Assembly: GCA_964403505.1 (NCBI GenBank)
Contig: CAYOFP010000019.1
Coordinates: forward strand, 1-35,322
Length of the DNA: 35,322 nucleotides
Reading direction: 5' to 3'
Source of the DNA: CAKSEI01 sp964403505
GTDB taxonomy: Bacteria > Bacillota > Clostridia > Oscillospirales > CAG-272
A program made the translations under genes and the position numbers. The notes below the pieces were generated by a model. That model made no database searches. It saw only the letters and a list, made by a program, of their open reading frames with translations, and was not told where the DNA came from. Shown piece by piece: positions 5,863 to 13,627 of this stretch (position 1 is its first letter; every line of letters starts with the position of its first letter).

Positions 5863-7698
5863 ATGGAACACTATCATGATCTGTCATTTCGTTCGGTCAG
5901 GCTGACCGGCGGGTTCTGGAAGGCACGTCAGGAATTGAATCGCTGTGTGACGGCGGATGCTGTTTATGACCGGTTTGCAGAAACGCATCGGTTTGAAGCG
6001 CTTGCCTGTGATCCCGATCCGAGTCCGGAGTGTTCTCCCCATATTTATTGGGATTCCGATATTGCTAAGTGGATCGAGGGTGCGGCGTATATCATTGCGT
6101 CGGAGCCGAATCCGCATTTGGAGGCTCTTTGCGATGCGGCAATTGCGGATATCATTACAAATCAGGAGGAGACGGGATATTTCAATTCCTATTATCTGGT
6201 AAAAGACAAAGAGAAGCGTTTTAGCGACCGAAACTGCCACGAGCTGTATTGTGCAGGGCATTTGTTTGAAGCGGCGTGCGCTTATTATGAAGCGACCGGA
6301 AAAAATGCGTTCCTGAATGCCATGTGCCGCTATGCGGACTATCTTTATGATGTATTCTATGTAAAGGGCGGTGCGTCGTTTGTTGTTTGCGGTCATCCTG
6401 AGATCGAGCTGGCCTTGGTAAAATTAGCGAGAACGACCGGCAAACAAGCCTATTTGGATTTCGCAAAATTCTTTGTGGATATGAGAGGGAACAATCCAAA
6501 AGATCGGCCTCTCGGAGACGGCATTCTGCGGACGCTGGATCAGAGCGACCGTCCGCTGAAGGAGCAGACTGAGGCGGAGGGACATGCGGTTCGTGCGCAT
6601 TATATATACTCCGGGATGGCAGATATTGCCCGTGAATTTGACGATGAGGCGTATTTCGCCGCATGTGAGCGTATTTTTGACAGTATCGTCGAACGGCGAA
6701 TGTATATCACCGGCGGGACGGGTTCACTGCACATCGGTGAAGCGTTCACGGTGGACTACCACCTGCCGAATCAAACGGCTTATGCGGAAACCTGTGCCTC
6801 CATTGCGCTCGGACTGTTTGCACGCCGTATGCTGCAGTTGAAAGTAGATGCGAAATATGCGGATGCGGTGGAGCGTGTCATGTACAACGGTGCGCTTTCG
6901 GGCGTGTCGTTAGACGGTAAAGCCTTTTTCTACGAGAATCCGCTTGAGATCGATCCTGCACGCCATGATGTCAATCAGGCGACGACGGCTCAGATCCATC
7001 TGCCGATCATGCAGAGGGTGGCGGTCTTCAACTGCTCCTGCTGTCCGCCGAACATTTTGCGGTTTATTGCTTCTATAGCAGAGAATTTCTATACATATAC
7101 GGATGATACCGTTTTCGTTCATCAGTATGCGGAGTCCACTGCGCAGGTGGACGGTTGTACGGTCGTGCAGCAAACTGCCTATCCGTGCGACGGAAAAGTG
7201 ACATTGACATTTACCGGCGCCCGAGAGAGCATTGCGCTTCGGATACCGGGTTGGTGCGAGCAATTTACAGTGAGCGAACCGTATACACTGCGGGACGGAT
7301 ACGCATATCTGACGCTTCCGGAGGACGGAAAAGTGACGCTTTGTCTTGATATGCCGGTGCGTCTGGTAGAGGCTGATCCGCATGTGCAGGAAAATGCCGG
7401 ACGTGTCGCTGTCATGCGAGGACCTGTGGTATACTGTGCCGAGTCAGTGGACAACGGCGAGCTGCTGCGCAGCCTGAGCCTTGTGGAAGGAAATCCGTTT
7501 ACGCTTCTTCCCGAATCGGAATTCGGCGTTCCCGCTTTGCAGACGACCGGACTGCGCAAGCCCTGCGGAAATGCATTGTACCGCACGTATCAAAGCAACT
7601 TTGAACCTGCCGAAATCAAACTGATTCCGTACTTTGCATTTGCGAATCGAGGAATCAGCGAGATGCTGGTATGGATGGATGTGAAGTCCAAATTTTGA
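5863..7698 (+). CDS. Glycoside hydrolase family 127 (beta-L-arabinofuranosidase)
   Basis: 611 residues without a signal peptide, so a cytoplasmic enzyme that would act on imported arabino-oligosaccharides. It matches the GH127/DUF1680 pattern: an N-terminal RSVRLTGGFWKAR, then YWDSDIAKWIEGAAY, an (alpha/alpha)6 barrel with CHELYCAGHLFEAACAYYEAT, and a C-terminal beta region. The zinc/catalytic residues of the family are present: AETC (Glu309, Cys311) and NCSCCPPN (Cys393, Cys394). By analogy with the Bifidobacterium HypBA1 enzyme, Cys393 would be the nucleophile and the others zinc ligands. The gene stands alone with its own promoter and no transporter beside it. The family also contains other furanosidase activities, so the exact sugar is not certain. 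Confidence 0.9.
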   Translation: MEHYHDLSFRSVRLTGGFWKARQELNRCVTADAVYDRFAETHRFEALACDPDPSPECSPHIYWDSDIAKWIEGAAYIIASEPNPHLEALCDAAIADIITNQEETGYFNSYYLVKDKEKRFSDRNCHELYCAGHLFEAACAYYEATGKNAFLNAMCRYADYLYDVFYVKGGASFVVCGHPEIELALVKLARTTGKQAYLDFAKFFVDMRGNNPKDRPLGDGILRTLDQSDRPLKEQTEAEGHAVRAHYIYSGMADIAREFDDEAYFAACERIFDSIVERRMYITGGTGSLHIGEAFTVDYHLPNQTAYAETCASIALGLFARRMLQLKVDAKYADAVERVMYNGALSGVSLDGKAFFYENPLEIDPARHDVNQATTAQIHLPIMQRVAVFNCSCCPPNILRFIASIAENFYTYTDDTVFVHQYAESTAQVDGCTVVQQTAYPCDGKVTLTFTGARESIALRIPGWCEQFTVSEPYTLRDGYAYLTLPEDGKVTLCLDMPVRLVEADPHVQENAGRVAVMRGPVVYCAESVDNGELLRSLSLVEGNPFTLLPESEFGVPALQTTGLRKPCGNALYRTYQSNFEPAEIKLIPYFAFANRGISEMLVWMDVKSKF

Positions 7699-7812
7699 AT
7701 ATGAGAGGATTATTTCATAAACAGTTTTTATTCTCCGGACAAAGAGGATAGCGAAGATTAACAGGCGGTATGGTTTGAATTCTCGTTATACGGGATGTTC
7801 CTAAGGTGTATA
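7699..7812. other. Start of the 356-base GH127-argS gap: nothing recognised
   Basis: No ORF with a ribosome site, no clear terminator and no repeat was seen here. The rest of the gap up to argS holds the promoter, leader peptide and attenuator described separately. Confidence 0.5.
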
Positions 7813-7841
7813 TTGACAAGATTATGTTTTTGTGATATACT
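7813..7841 (+). promoter_or_regulatory. Strong promoter of the argS leader
   Basis: A perfect TTGACA (7813-7818), a 17-base spacer and TATACT (7836-7841). The RNA would start near 7848, only ~26 bases before the leader peptide start and over 200 bases before argS. Confidence 0.85.
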
Positions 7842-7873
7842 TTCTCTCAACTAAAAATAAAGGAGATAATACT

Positions 7874-7909
7874 ATGTTCAATTCACTTTCTATCCGACGC
7901 AGACGATAA
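7874..7909 (+). CDS. Arg-rich leader peptide of argS (11 aa)
   Basis: The ORF reads MFNSLSIRRRR and then TAA. An AAAGGAG ribosome site lies 8 bases upstream. The last four sense codons are CGA, CGC, AGA and CGA, all for arginine. The codons directly before the stop are those a ribosome would stall on when charged tRNA-Arg is short. The downstream gene is arginyl-tRNA synthetase, and an intrinsic terminator stands between them. This is the layout of amino-acid leader-peptide attenuation, known for example for pheST in enterobacteria. The peptide needs no function of its own. It is too short for standard gene callers. Confidence 0.85.
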   Translation: MFNSLSIRRRR

Positions 7910-8023
7910 AGCTTGTGTTCTTTATGGGCACAGGCTGATTTGCTGTGTGCCTATAGAAAAGTGGTTGTAACGATATTATTATAGTTAACACTATTTGGCA
8001 TACAGTACCAAATAGTGTTTTTT
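7910..8023 (+). promoter_or_regulatory. argS transcription attenuator (competing hairpins plus terminator)
   Basis: Directly after the leader stop, AGCTTGTGTTC (7910-7920) can pair over 11 positions (three G-U) with GGGCACAGGCT (7926-7936). The second segment can instead pair with TGTGCCTA (7946-7953). A further possible hairpin joins 7960-7971 to 7984-7992 with bulges and would occupy the left arm of the terminator. The terminator is a perfect 12-bp stem, AACACTATTTGG (7987-7998) and CCAAATAGTGTT (8008-8019), followed by T residues. A ribosome stalled on the Arg codons would block the first pairing. Which alternative then prevents termination is my inference. No T-box signature was found. 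Confidence 0.75.
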
Positions 8024-8054
8024 GTTGTTTATTGATTATTTTAAGGAGGCATTT

Positions 8055-9776
8055 GTGAAAACTATAATTGAAATTCTTACCGTGAAAATATCCGAAGCTT
8101 TTGAGGCGTGTGGGTATTCTGCTGATTTTGGCTCAGTAAAAGTATCAGACAGACCGGATCTGTGCCAATTTCAGTGTAATGGAGCTTTTGGTGCAGCAAA
8201 GCTTTATAAAAAAGCACCGTCCGTGATAGCAAATAACGTGATCAACCTTTTGTTGAATAATTGCATATTTAAGAAAATAACTGTTGTCGGAGCCGGTTTT
8301 ATAAATATCGATATTGACGATTCCTTTATGTTGGAATATCTTGACGATACCATTGCAGACCCTCATCTTGGTATCAAACAGTCGGAGAAAAAAGAAACAA
8401 TTTTTCTCGATTACGGCGGTCCGAATGCGGCAAAACCGCTTCATGTAGGTCATTTGCGCTCGGCCATTATCGGCGAATCCCTGAAAAGATTGGCTGAGGC
8501 TACCGGAAGAAAAACGATCAGCGATGTTCACCTTGGCGATTGGGGACTCCAAATGGGACTCGTTATTGCCGAACTTGAAGATAGAGACAACTGCGGCGAA
8601 AATATGGCGTTGTCTTCAGAAGAGTGGGATTCGATTTACGCTATTGCGAGCAAAAAAAGTAAAGAAAACGAAAAGTTTAAACAAAGAGCACAGAAAATCA
8701 CTGCCGATTTTCAAAAGGGAGACGAAAAATATCTTTCTGTTTGGAAAAAGGTTATGAAAATATCCATTGACAATATAAAAGCAAATTATAAACTGCTGGG
8801 TGTAAGCTTTGATCTGTGGAACGGGGAAAGTAACGCTGAAAAGTATGTTCCCGAGTTGATCGATGTTCTTGAAAGTAAAGATCTGCTTGAGGACAGTCTT
8901 GGTGCAAAGGTGGTCGATGTATCGCTTTCGGATGACAATGCACCGATGCCGCCTGTAATAATTAAAAAAACCAACGGTTCAAATATTTATGCCACCACGG
9001 ATTTGGCGACGATAATCGAACGGAATAAGCTTTATCATCCCAACGAGATATGGTATATCGTTGATAATCGGCAGAGTCTTTATTTTACACAGGTATTCAG
9101 ATGCGCAAGAAAAGCATCTCTTGTTTCCGATGAAACTGCATTGATCCATTTGTGTTTCGGTACGATGAACGGAAGTGACGGAAAACCGTATAAGACACGT
9201 GACGGCGGGGTTATGAAACTCTCGGATTTTTATAATACGGTTTATAAAACAGTCTATAAGCGTGTGTGCGCATCAACATTCAGTGAAAACGCTGATAAAA
9301 ATGATATATCGCATAAAATAACCGTTGCGGCTATGAAATTCGGAGATATGATAAATCACCGGGCGAAAGATTATATCTTTGACATTGAGAAATTCACGGC
9401 ATCGGAAGGAAAAACGGGAACATTTCTTCTTTACACTATTGCACGAATAAATTCCATATTAAAAAAGGCTGATTATAATCATACCGAATTGAAAATACAA
9501 AAGATATATTCGGACACAGAACGGGAATTGATTCTGATATTAGCTCTCAGCAACGAAGTGTATGAACTCGCATACAACGAGAAAGCACCCAACTTTATCT
9601 GCGAGAACGCATATAGAATAGCATCCGCTTTTTCAAAATTCTATAACGAAAATCACATCATAAATGAATCGGATACTGATAAAAAAGCCGCATGGCTACA
9701 TTTATGTAAAAGCACGAAGATTATACTTCAAAAGCATCTCGATATTCTCGGAATAGAATCTGTCGAATTTATGTGA
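8055..9776 (+). CDS. argS: Arginyl-tRNA synthetase
   Basis: 573 residues, class I synthetase that charges tRNA-Arg. N-terminal Add-1 tRNA-binding domain (about residues 1-100), then the catalytic core with LDYGGPNAAKPLHVGHLRSA carrying the HIGH motif. The IYATTDLATII segment, the KMSKS-region equivalent MNGSDGKPYKTRDGG, and a C-terminal DALR anticodon-binding domain that includes FLLYTIARINSILKKA follow. The open frame extends to a TTG at 8022, but that lies in the terminator's T run. AAGGAGG (8043-8049) points to the GTG at 8055, which I use. Expression appears controlled by the Arg leader peptide and attenuator. Codon use is richer in A/T than in the GH127 gene before it. Whether the genome holds a second argS cannot be seen here. 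Confidence 0.95.
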   Translation: MKTIIEILTVKISEAFEACGYSADFGSVKVSDRPDLCQFQCNGAFGAAKLYKKAPSVIANNVINLLLNNCIFKKITVVGAGFINIDIDDSFMLEYLDDTIADPHLGIKQSEKKETIFLDYGGPNAAKPLHVGHLRSAIIGESLKRLAEATGRKTISDVHLGDWGLQMGLVIAELEDRDNCGENMALSSEEWDSIYAIASKKSKENEKFKQRAQKITADFQKGDEKYLSVWKKVMKISIDNIKANYKLLGVSFDLWNGESNAEKYVPELIDVLESKDLLEDSLGAKVVDVSLSDDNAPMPPVIIKKTNGSNIYATTDLATIIERNKLYHPNEIWYIVDNRQSLYFTQVFRCARKASLVSDETALIHLCFGTMNGSDGKPYKTRDGGVMKLSDFYNTVYKTVYKRVCASTFSENADKNDISHKITVAAMKFGDMINHRAKDYIFDIEKFTASEGKTGTFLLYTIARINSILKKADYNHTELKIQKIYSDTERELILILALSNEVYELAYNEKAPNFICENAYRIASAFSKFYNENHIINESDTDKKAAWLHLCKSTKIILQKHLDILGIESVEFM

Positions 9777-9793
9777 TGCCGGTACCCTCAGCC

Positions 9794-9827
9794 GAAACCA
9801 CGAAAATATCATTTTCGTGGTTTCTTT
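9794..9827 (+). terminator. Terminator of argS
   Basis: Perfect 14-bp stem GAAACCACGAAAAT (9794-9807) and ATTTTCGTGGTTTC (9811-9824) with a 3-base loop, then TTTAT. It lies 17 bases after the argS stop. Confidence 0.9.
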
Positions 9828-9831
9828 ATAG

Positions 9832-9861
9832 AAAAAACACATTTCCTATTCGGAAATGTGT
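9832..9861 (-). terminator. Terminator of the mgtE-aminopeptidase operon
   Basis: ACACATTTCC (9837-9846) and GGAAATGTGT (9852-9861). On the minus strand the hairpin is followed by six T residues. It lies 16 bases after the M29 peptidase stop and faces the argS terminator. Confidence 0.88.
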
Positions 9862-9877
9862 CAGTATTTTTGATATA

Positions 9878-11107
9878 TCAAAAACAGAAATTGCCGTTCT
9901 CAAATATCTTGTATTCGTTTCCGTCCTTGTCGTAGCCGTTTATTTCGAGATCCCGTGTGCCTATCATGAAATCGACGTGTATCATCGATTCGTTGATACC
10001 CTCAGCGTGGAGCTCCTTTTGCGTCATATTCTCGTAACCCTCGATCAGGTTTGTGAAACCCTCGCCGAGCGCAATATGGCAGCAGGCGTTCTCGTCAAAG
10101 AGCGTGTTGTAATAAAGTATCCCCTGTGCGTTGATCGGGCTGTCATACGGCACGAGCGCTAATTCGCCTAAGCGGCGTGCGCCCTTGTCGGCTTCTATCA
10201 TTTTTGTGAGGGCGTCATAGCCTTCCTCGGCACTCCATTCGACCGCCTCTCCGTCCTTAAAGGTAATAGAGAAGTTATCGATCAGCTTGCCGTTGTAGGA
10301 AAGCGGCTTTGATGCGACGAGCTTTCCGTCGGCGACTCCCGACATAGGCGAGGTGAATATCTCTTCGGTCGGCATATTGGGGTTAAAGAACTTACCCGAG
10401 AGGGTATACTCTCCGCCGCCCTCCCATTTTGCTTTGGGAATTAGACCGACGGTGAAGTCGGTGCCGTTCGAGCTCTTGTAGTGCAGGCGGCAAAGCGGCA
10501 TTGAATTGAGAATATCGCATCTGTGCTTAAATTGTTTATTGTGGTTATCCCATTCTTCCATGGGGTCGTTATCCTCGGTGATGTGTACCGTTTCGAGGAT
10601 TGCCGCCCAGAGATTTTTCATCGCATTCGATACAGTATCGTCGGGGAAGACCTTTTTTGCCCATTTGGGTGAGGGAACGGCGATTATCGTCCATTGATAT
10701 TTGTTTTCCATTTCCTCACGGTATTTTTTCAGCGCCTTGTATGCCGCCTGCTGTGAGACGAGGAGCTTTTCACGGTCGATGCCGATGAGTCCGTCGGGAT
10801 CTTCCGAGAGGATGCGGATCATACAGGGCAGTTTGTCTGCGTCCTCACGGTATTTTTCGATCTTCCATTTTGCGATATCGGACAGCGTTTCGGTATCCTC
10901 GTATTTGTATTTCAGCTTTGTGACGGGCTGATAGTGGAAATCGATCCTTACCTCTTTTGCACCGGCGAGGTAACATTCCCGTGCGACCATCTCGGCGAAG
11001 GCGTACTGATCCGCCTCGACGTCGATGACGACGCTCTGCCCGGGCTTAATGTTGACTCCCGTGTGTACCGCAAGGCGTGCATATTTTTTTAATATGTTTT
11101 TTTTCAT
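9878..11107 (-). CDS. M29-family metalloaminopeptidase (thermophilic-type)
   Basis: 409 residues, the standard length of the M29 (AmpS/AmpT/PepS) family. The dinuclear metal site is complete: Glu249 (NMPTEE), Glu315 (GELALV), His344 and catalytic Glu349 (CCHIALGEGF), His377 and Asp379 (IHVDF). These enzymes remove N-terminal residues from short peptides in the cytoplasm. The protein has no signal peptide. Its ATG overlaps the stop of the M18 gene by 4 bases (ATGA), so translation is coupled. Two unrelated aminopeptidases in tandem suggest a peptide-utilisation or turnover role of the operon tail. Substrate preference cannot be told. Confidence 0.94.
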   Translation of the reverse strand: MKKNILKKYARLAVHTGVNIKPGQSVVIDVEADQYAFAEMVARECYLAGAKEVRIDFHYQPVTKLKYKYEDTETLSDIAKWKIEKYREDADKLPCMIRILSEDPDGLIGIDREKLLVSQQAAYKALKKYREEMENKYQWTIIAVPSPKWAKKVFPDDTVSNAMKNLWAAILETVHITEDNDPMEEWDNHNKQFKHRCDILNSMPLCRLHYKSSNGTDFTVGLIPKAKWEGGGEYTLSGKFFNPNMPTEEIFTSPMSGVADGKLVASKPLSYNGKLIDNFSITFKDGEAVEWSAEEGYDALTKMIEADKGARRLGELALVPYDSPINAQGILYYNTLFDENACCHIALGEGFTNLIEGYENMTQKELHAEGINESMIHVDFMIGTRDLEINGYDKDGNEYKIFENGNFCF

Positions 11108-12339
11108 TGTATCTTCGCTCCCTCATCGGTTATTGTGATTTTCGATTCATAAAAGGCACGTACCGCCTTTTCCATATACTCCGCATCTTTTGCTCCTGCG
11201 CTCTCGTATGCCGAGTGCATTGCGAGCTGTGCGAGACCGATGTCGAGCGCAAGGCAGGATGTATGCCGCATGGCGAGCGCACCTAAGGTCGAGCCGCCGG
11301 GGATGTCTGAGCGGTTTGCGTAGTTCTGGACGGGAACGTCCGCACTCTCGCATATTCTTTTGAATATCGCCGCAGACGCCGCCTCGCTTGTATACGATCT
11401 CGTCGCACTGTGCTTGATAACGATACCTCCGTTCAGCTTCGGCGCATTTTCTCGGTCAGACAGCTCGGGGTGGTTCGGGTGGACAGCGTGTGCATTGTCG
11501 CACGACAGGAAAAAGGATGAGGCGAGCACAGCGCCCACATCTTTTCCGTATGCATCGGCGATCCGCCCGAGCACGCATGAGAGAAAATCGGAGTTTGCGC
11601 CCTGCATCGTTGACGAGCCGATCTCCTCGCTGTCAAAAGCGCAGTATACCGCCGCCTGCTTTGGTGCGGCAGAAACGAGAGCGCATAACGTCGTATAAAC
11701 ACATTCGAGGTCATCGAGTCTCGGGGCTGAGATGAATTCGTTATTTAAACCGATGGTCGTCGGCTCATCTCTTGTGTATAAAGAGAGATCGCCGTACTCA
11801 AAATCCCCGAAAATATCCGAGAGCTTTGCGTCTTTTTCACCGAGCAGTGCCGCCATATCGCACTTCATATCGTATGCTTTATCACGCATGAGATGGGGTG
11901 CGACATTCGGTATGATGCAGATATCACGCCCGCTGTCAACAAGCTCGTATCTGATACCGTCCTCGGTCCGCCTGACCACTCGTCCTGCGATGCCGAGAGG
12001 CCGGTCAAGCCATGAGGGGAGGATAGAGCCGCCGTATTTCTCACCGTCAAGCTTCGAGTAGATACCGTCGCTGATATGCGAGCCCGGCTTTATCTTAAAG
12101 CACGGACTGTCCGTGTGAGATGCGGCGATATGGAACGCCTCGAGTTCGTCGGGAGCGATAAAGGCGATGACGCTTGTGCCGCCCCGCACGACATAGTATT
12201 TTCCGGCGCTAATCTCCCATGATTCGCTCTCGCTCAGCCGTATGAAGCCGTTTTTGTCGAGTATTTCTGATATTTCCTTTACGGCGTGAAAGGGAGTGGG
12301 ACTTTTTTTGATGAAGTCAAATAACGCTTGGTTTGTCAT
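11104..12339 (-). CDS. M18-family aspartyl-type aminopeptidase
   Basis: 411 residues from the ATG at 12339, which has a GGAAGGA site and overlaps the preceding stop by 4 bases. The longer frame back to 12471 lies inside the HAD gene and is rejected. Starts MTNQALFDFIKKSPTPFHAV, typical of M18. Metal and catalytic motifs are present: SHTDSPCFKIKPG (His75, Asp77), ISAPRLDDLECVY, CAFDSEEIGSSTMQGANS, SCDNAHAVHPNHPE and a final VIKHSATRSYTS His. M18 enzymes form large tetrahedral dodecamers and release N-terminal residues, often Asp/Glu, though bacterial members vary. The symbol apeB is used for some members; I leave it blank because specificity is unknown. Confidence 0.94.
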   Translation of the reverse strand: MTNQALFDFIKKSPTPFHAVKEISEILDKNGFIRLSESESWEISAGKYYVVRGGTSVIAFIAPDELEAFHIAASHTDSPCFKIKPGSHISDGIYSKLDGEKYGGSILPSWLDRPLGIAGRVVRRTEDGIRYELVDSGRDICIIPNVAPHLMRDKAYDMKCDMAALLGEKDAKLSDIFGDFEYGDLSLYTRDEPTTIGLNNEFISAPRLDDLECVYTTLCALVSAAPKQAAVYCAFDSEEIGSSTMQGANSDFLSCVLGRIADAYGKDVGAVLASSFFLSCDNAHAVHPNHPELSDRENAPKLNGGIVIKHSATRSYTSEAASAAIFKRICESADVPVQNYANRSDIPGGSTLGALAMRHTSCLALDIGLAQLAMHSAYESAGAKDAEYMEKAVRAFYESKITITDEGAKIQ

Positions 12340-12995
12340 ATTGTCCTTCCGAAAAGTGATAGATCTATATCTTGGTAATCGTATGTAAAATGAGACGCTT
12401 CTTTTCTCAGAGCATTTTCGTCGTCTGTCAAACGTGCGTCCAATATGGCAAATGTGGTAAAGCCTGCGCAATTTGCCGAGCGCACACCCAATATTATATC
12501 CTCAAATACTGCGCAGCATTCAGGGGTGGCGCCGAGTTTTTGCGCTTCGGTAAGATAAATTTCGGGTGTTGATTTCCCGTTTTTCGAGTCGTGCGCTTCG
12601 GTAAAAGACTCAAATAAATCATAAATACCAAGACGCACAAGCGCAGGTTTGTAGAGCTTCTCATAGTTTGATGTGGCGACACCGAGCCTTACGCCGCGCT
12701 CATGAAGCTTGTGAAGAAACTCAATCGCACCGGGCTTTGCTTCGACCGTGTTTTCGTATGCTTCTGCCGCCATTTCGTCCCATTCGTCCATAAGGGAGCG
12801 TGGTGTGCGGTCAAGATGGTATTTTTCGATAGTATAAAGGGCGCATTGCATAAAATTCATTCCCAGTATTTCATCGAAATATCTTTCCTCGTCGCCGAGC
12901 GAGTGCTTTTTTAAAAAACCGACATCGACCTCGTGCCAGAGATTAAAAGTGTCGAGAATAGTACCGTCGAGATCGAAGATTGCATAATTCAGCAT
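12336..12995 (-). CDS. HAD-superfamily phosphatase / beta-phosphoglucomutase-like
   Basis: 219 residues. The HAD motifs are present: FDLDGTILDT at residues 7-16 (nucleophile Asp8 and acid/base Asp10), VATSNYEKL (motif II), a Lys in SKNGKSTPEIYL, and CAVFEDIILGV (motif IV). The helical cap between residues 17 and 85 places it in the subgroup with beta-phosphoglucomutase, phosphoglycolate phosphatase and pseudouridine monophosphatases. Substrate unknown. It overlaps the M18 start by 4 bases and the thiamine pyrophosphokinase 3' end by 7, so it is translated within the operon. Confidence 0.9.
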   Translation of the reverse strand: MLNYAIFDLDGTILDTFNLWHEVDVGFLKKHSLGDEERYFDEILGMNFMQCALYTIEKYHLDRTPRSLMDEWDEMAAEAYENTVEAKPGAIEFLHKLHERGVRLGVATSNYEKLYKPALVRLGIYDLFESFTEAHDSKNGKSTPEIYLTEAQKLGATPECCAVFEDIILGVRSANCAGFTTFAILDARLTDDENALRKEASHFTYDYQDIDLSLFGRTI

Positions 12996-13627
12996 TGGTA
13001 TACCGCCTTTTCTAAATCATCGCACTCGAACATAATGAGCAACTCTCCCTCACATACGCTGACAGCAGTTTGTACACCCGTGAATTCATTGCTCACGCCG
13101 AGCGGATAAGAATTAGTTAGCGTATGATTGCACAGAGGGTATTTTCCTCCCTCGATATATACGCCCTTTGATACCTCGGAAAGGGAAAAGACCGAGAAAT
13201 ATCCCTTGCATTCCTTTCGGAAATCGAGCCGTGAGTTGCGTATGACCGTTGCGGCGATCCCGTCGCCTGCCAGGTAGGCTCTGCCGCCTCGGTCGAGGAT
13301 ATAAGAGAGCGTCTGTACCGATGCGAAGCTGTGTGCGAACCTGCCGCCCAGCGCACCGTAAATGCGGAAATCGTCATATCCTCTGGCGAGCCCCTCTTTT
13401 ACGGCGTGGATGGTGTCGGTGTCGTCCTTTATCGGGCTTAGCTTTACCGTGTTTTCAAAATCGGGCATATCGCTCGAGTCGAAATCGCCGACGAGAAGGT
13501 CGCATCTGATGTTATGTTTTTTGATAAAGCCGTATCCGCCGTCGGCGGCTATGACATAGTCGCCGTCTTTCGGCGTGAACGGCTTTCCGGAGTAAGGCCC
13601 GGCGCCTACGATATAACAGACCGGCAT
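12989..13627 (-). CDS. Thiamine pyrophosphokinase
   Basis: 212 residues, the usual length. It converts thiamine and ATP to thiamine pyrophosphate. Diagnostic motifs: AADGGYGFI near residue 28, LLVGDFDSSD near 45, the substrate/metal motif PIKDDTDTIHAV near 65, and GALGGRFAHSFASVQTL near 90 (binding pocket). The C-terminal half is the beta-sandwich thiamine-binding domain (LEVSKGVYIEGGKYPL-like region, GVSNEFTG). The ATG overlaps the mgtE stop as TAATG, so translation is coupled. TPK needs Mg2+, and its partner upstream is an Mg2+ channel, but the pairing may be incidental. Commonly named thiN or tnr3; no symbol assigned. Confidence 0.93.
   Translation of the reverse strand: MPVCYIVGAGPYSGKPFTPKDGDYVIAADGGYGFIKKHNIRCDLLVGDFDSSDMPDFENTVKLSPIKDDTDTIHAVKEGLARGYDDFRIYGALGGRFAHSFASVQTLSYILDRGGRAYLAGDGIAATVIRNSRLDFRKECKGYFSVFSLSEVSKGVYIEGGKYPLCNHTLTNSYPLGVSNEFTGVQTAVSVCEGELLIMFECDDLEKAVYQC

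Noticed and set aside
7842..8054. T-box riboswitch upstream of argS
   Set aside because: No antiterminator bulge sequence of the TGGNACCGCG kind and no long specifier stem; the Arg-codon leader ORF explains the terminator.
8022..8054. Extended argS start at the TTG at 8022
   Set aside because: It lies in the T run of the terminator, whereas the GTG at 8055 has AAGGAGG 5 bases upstream.
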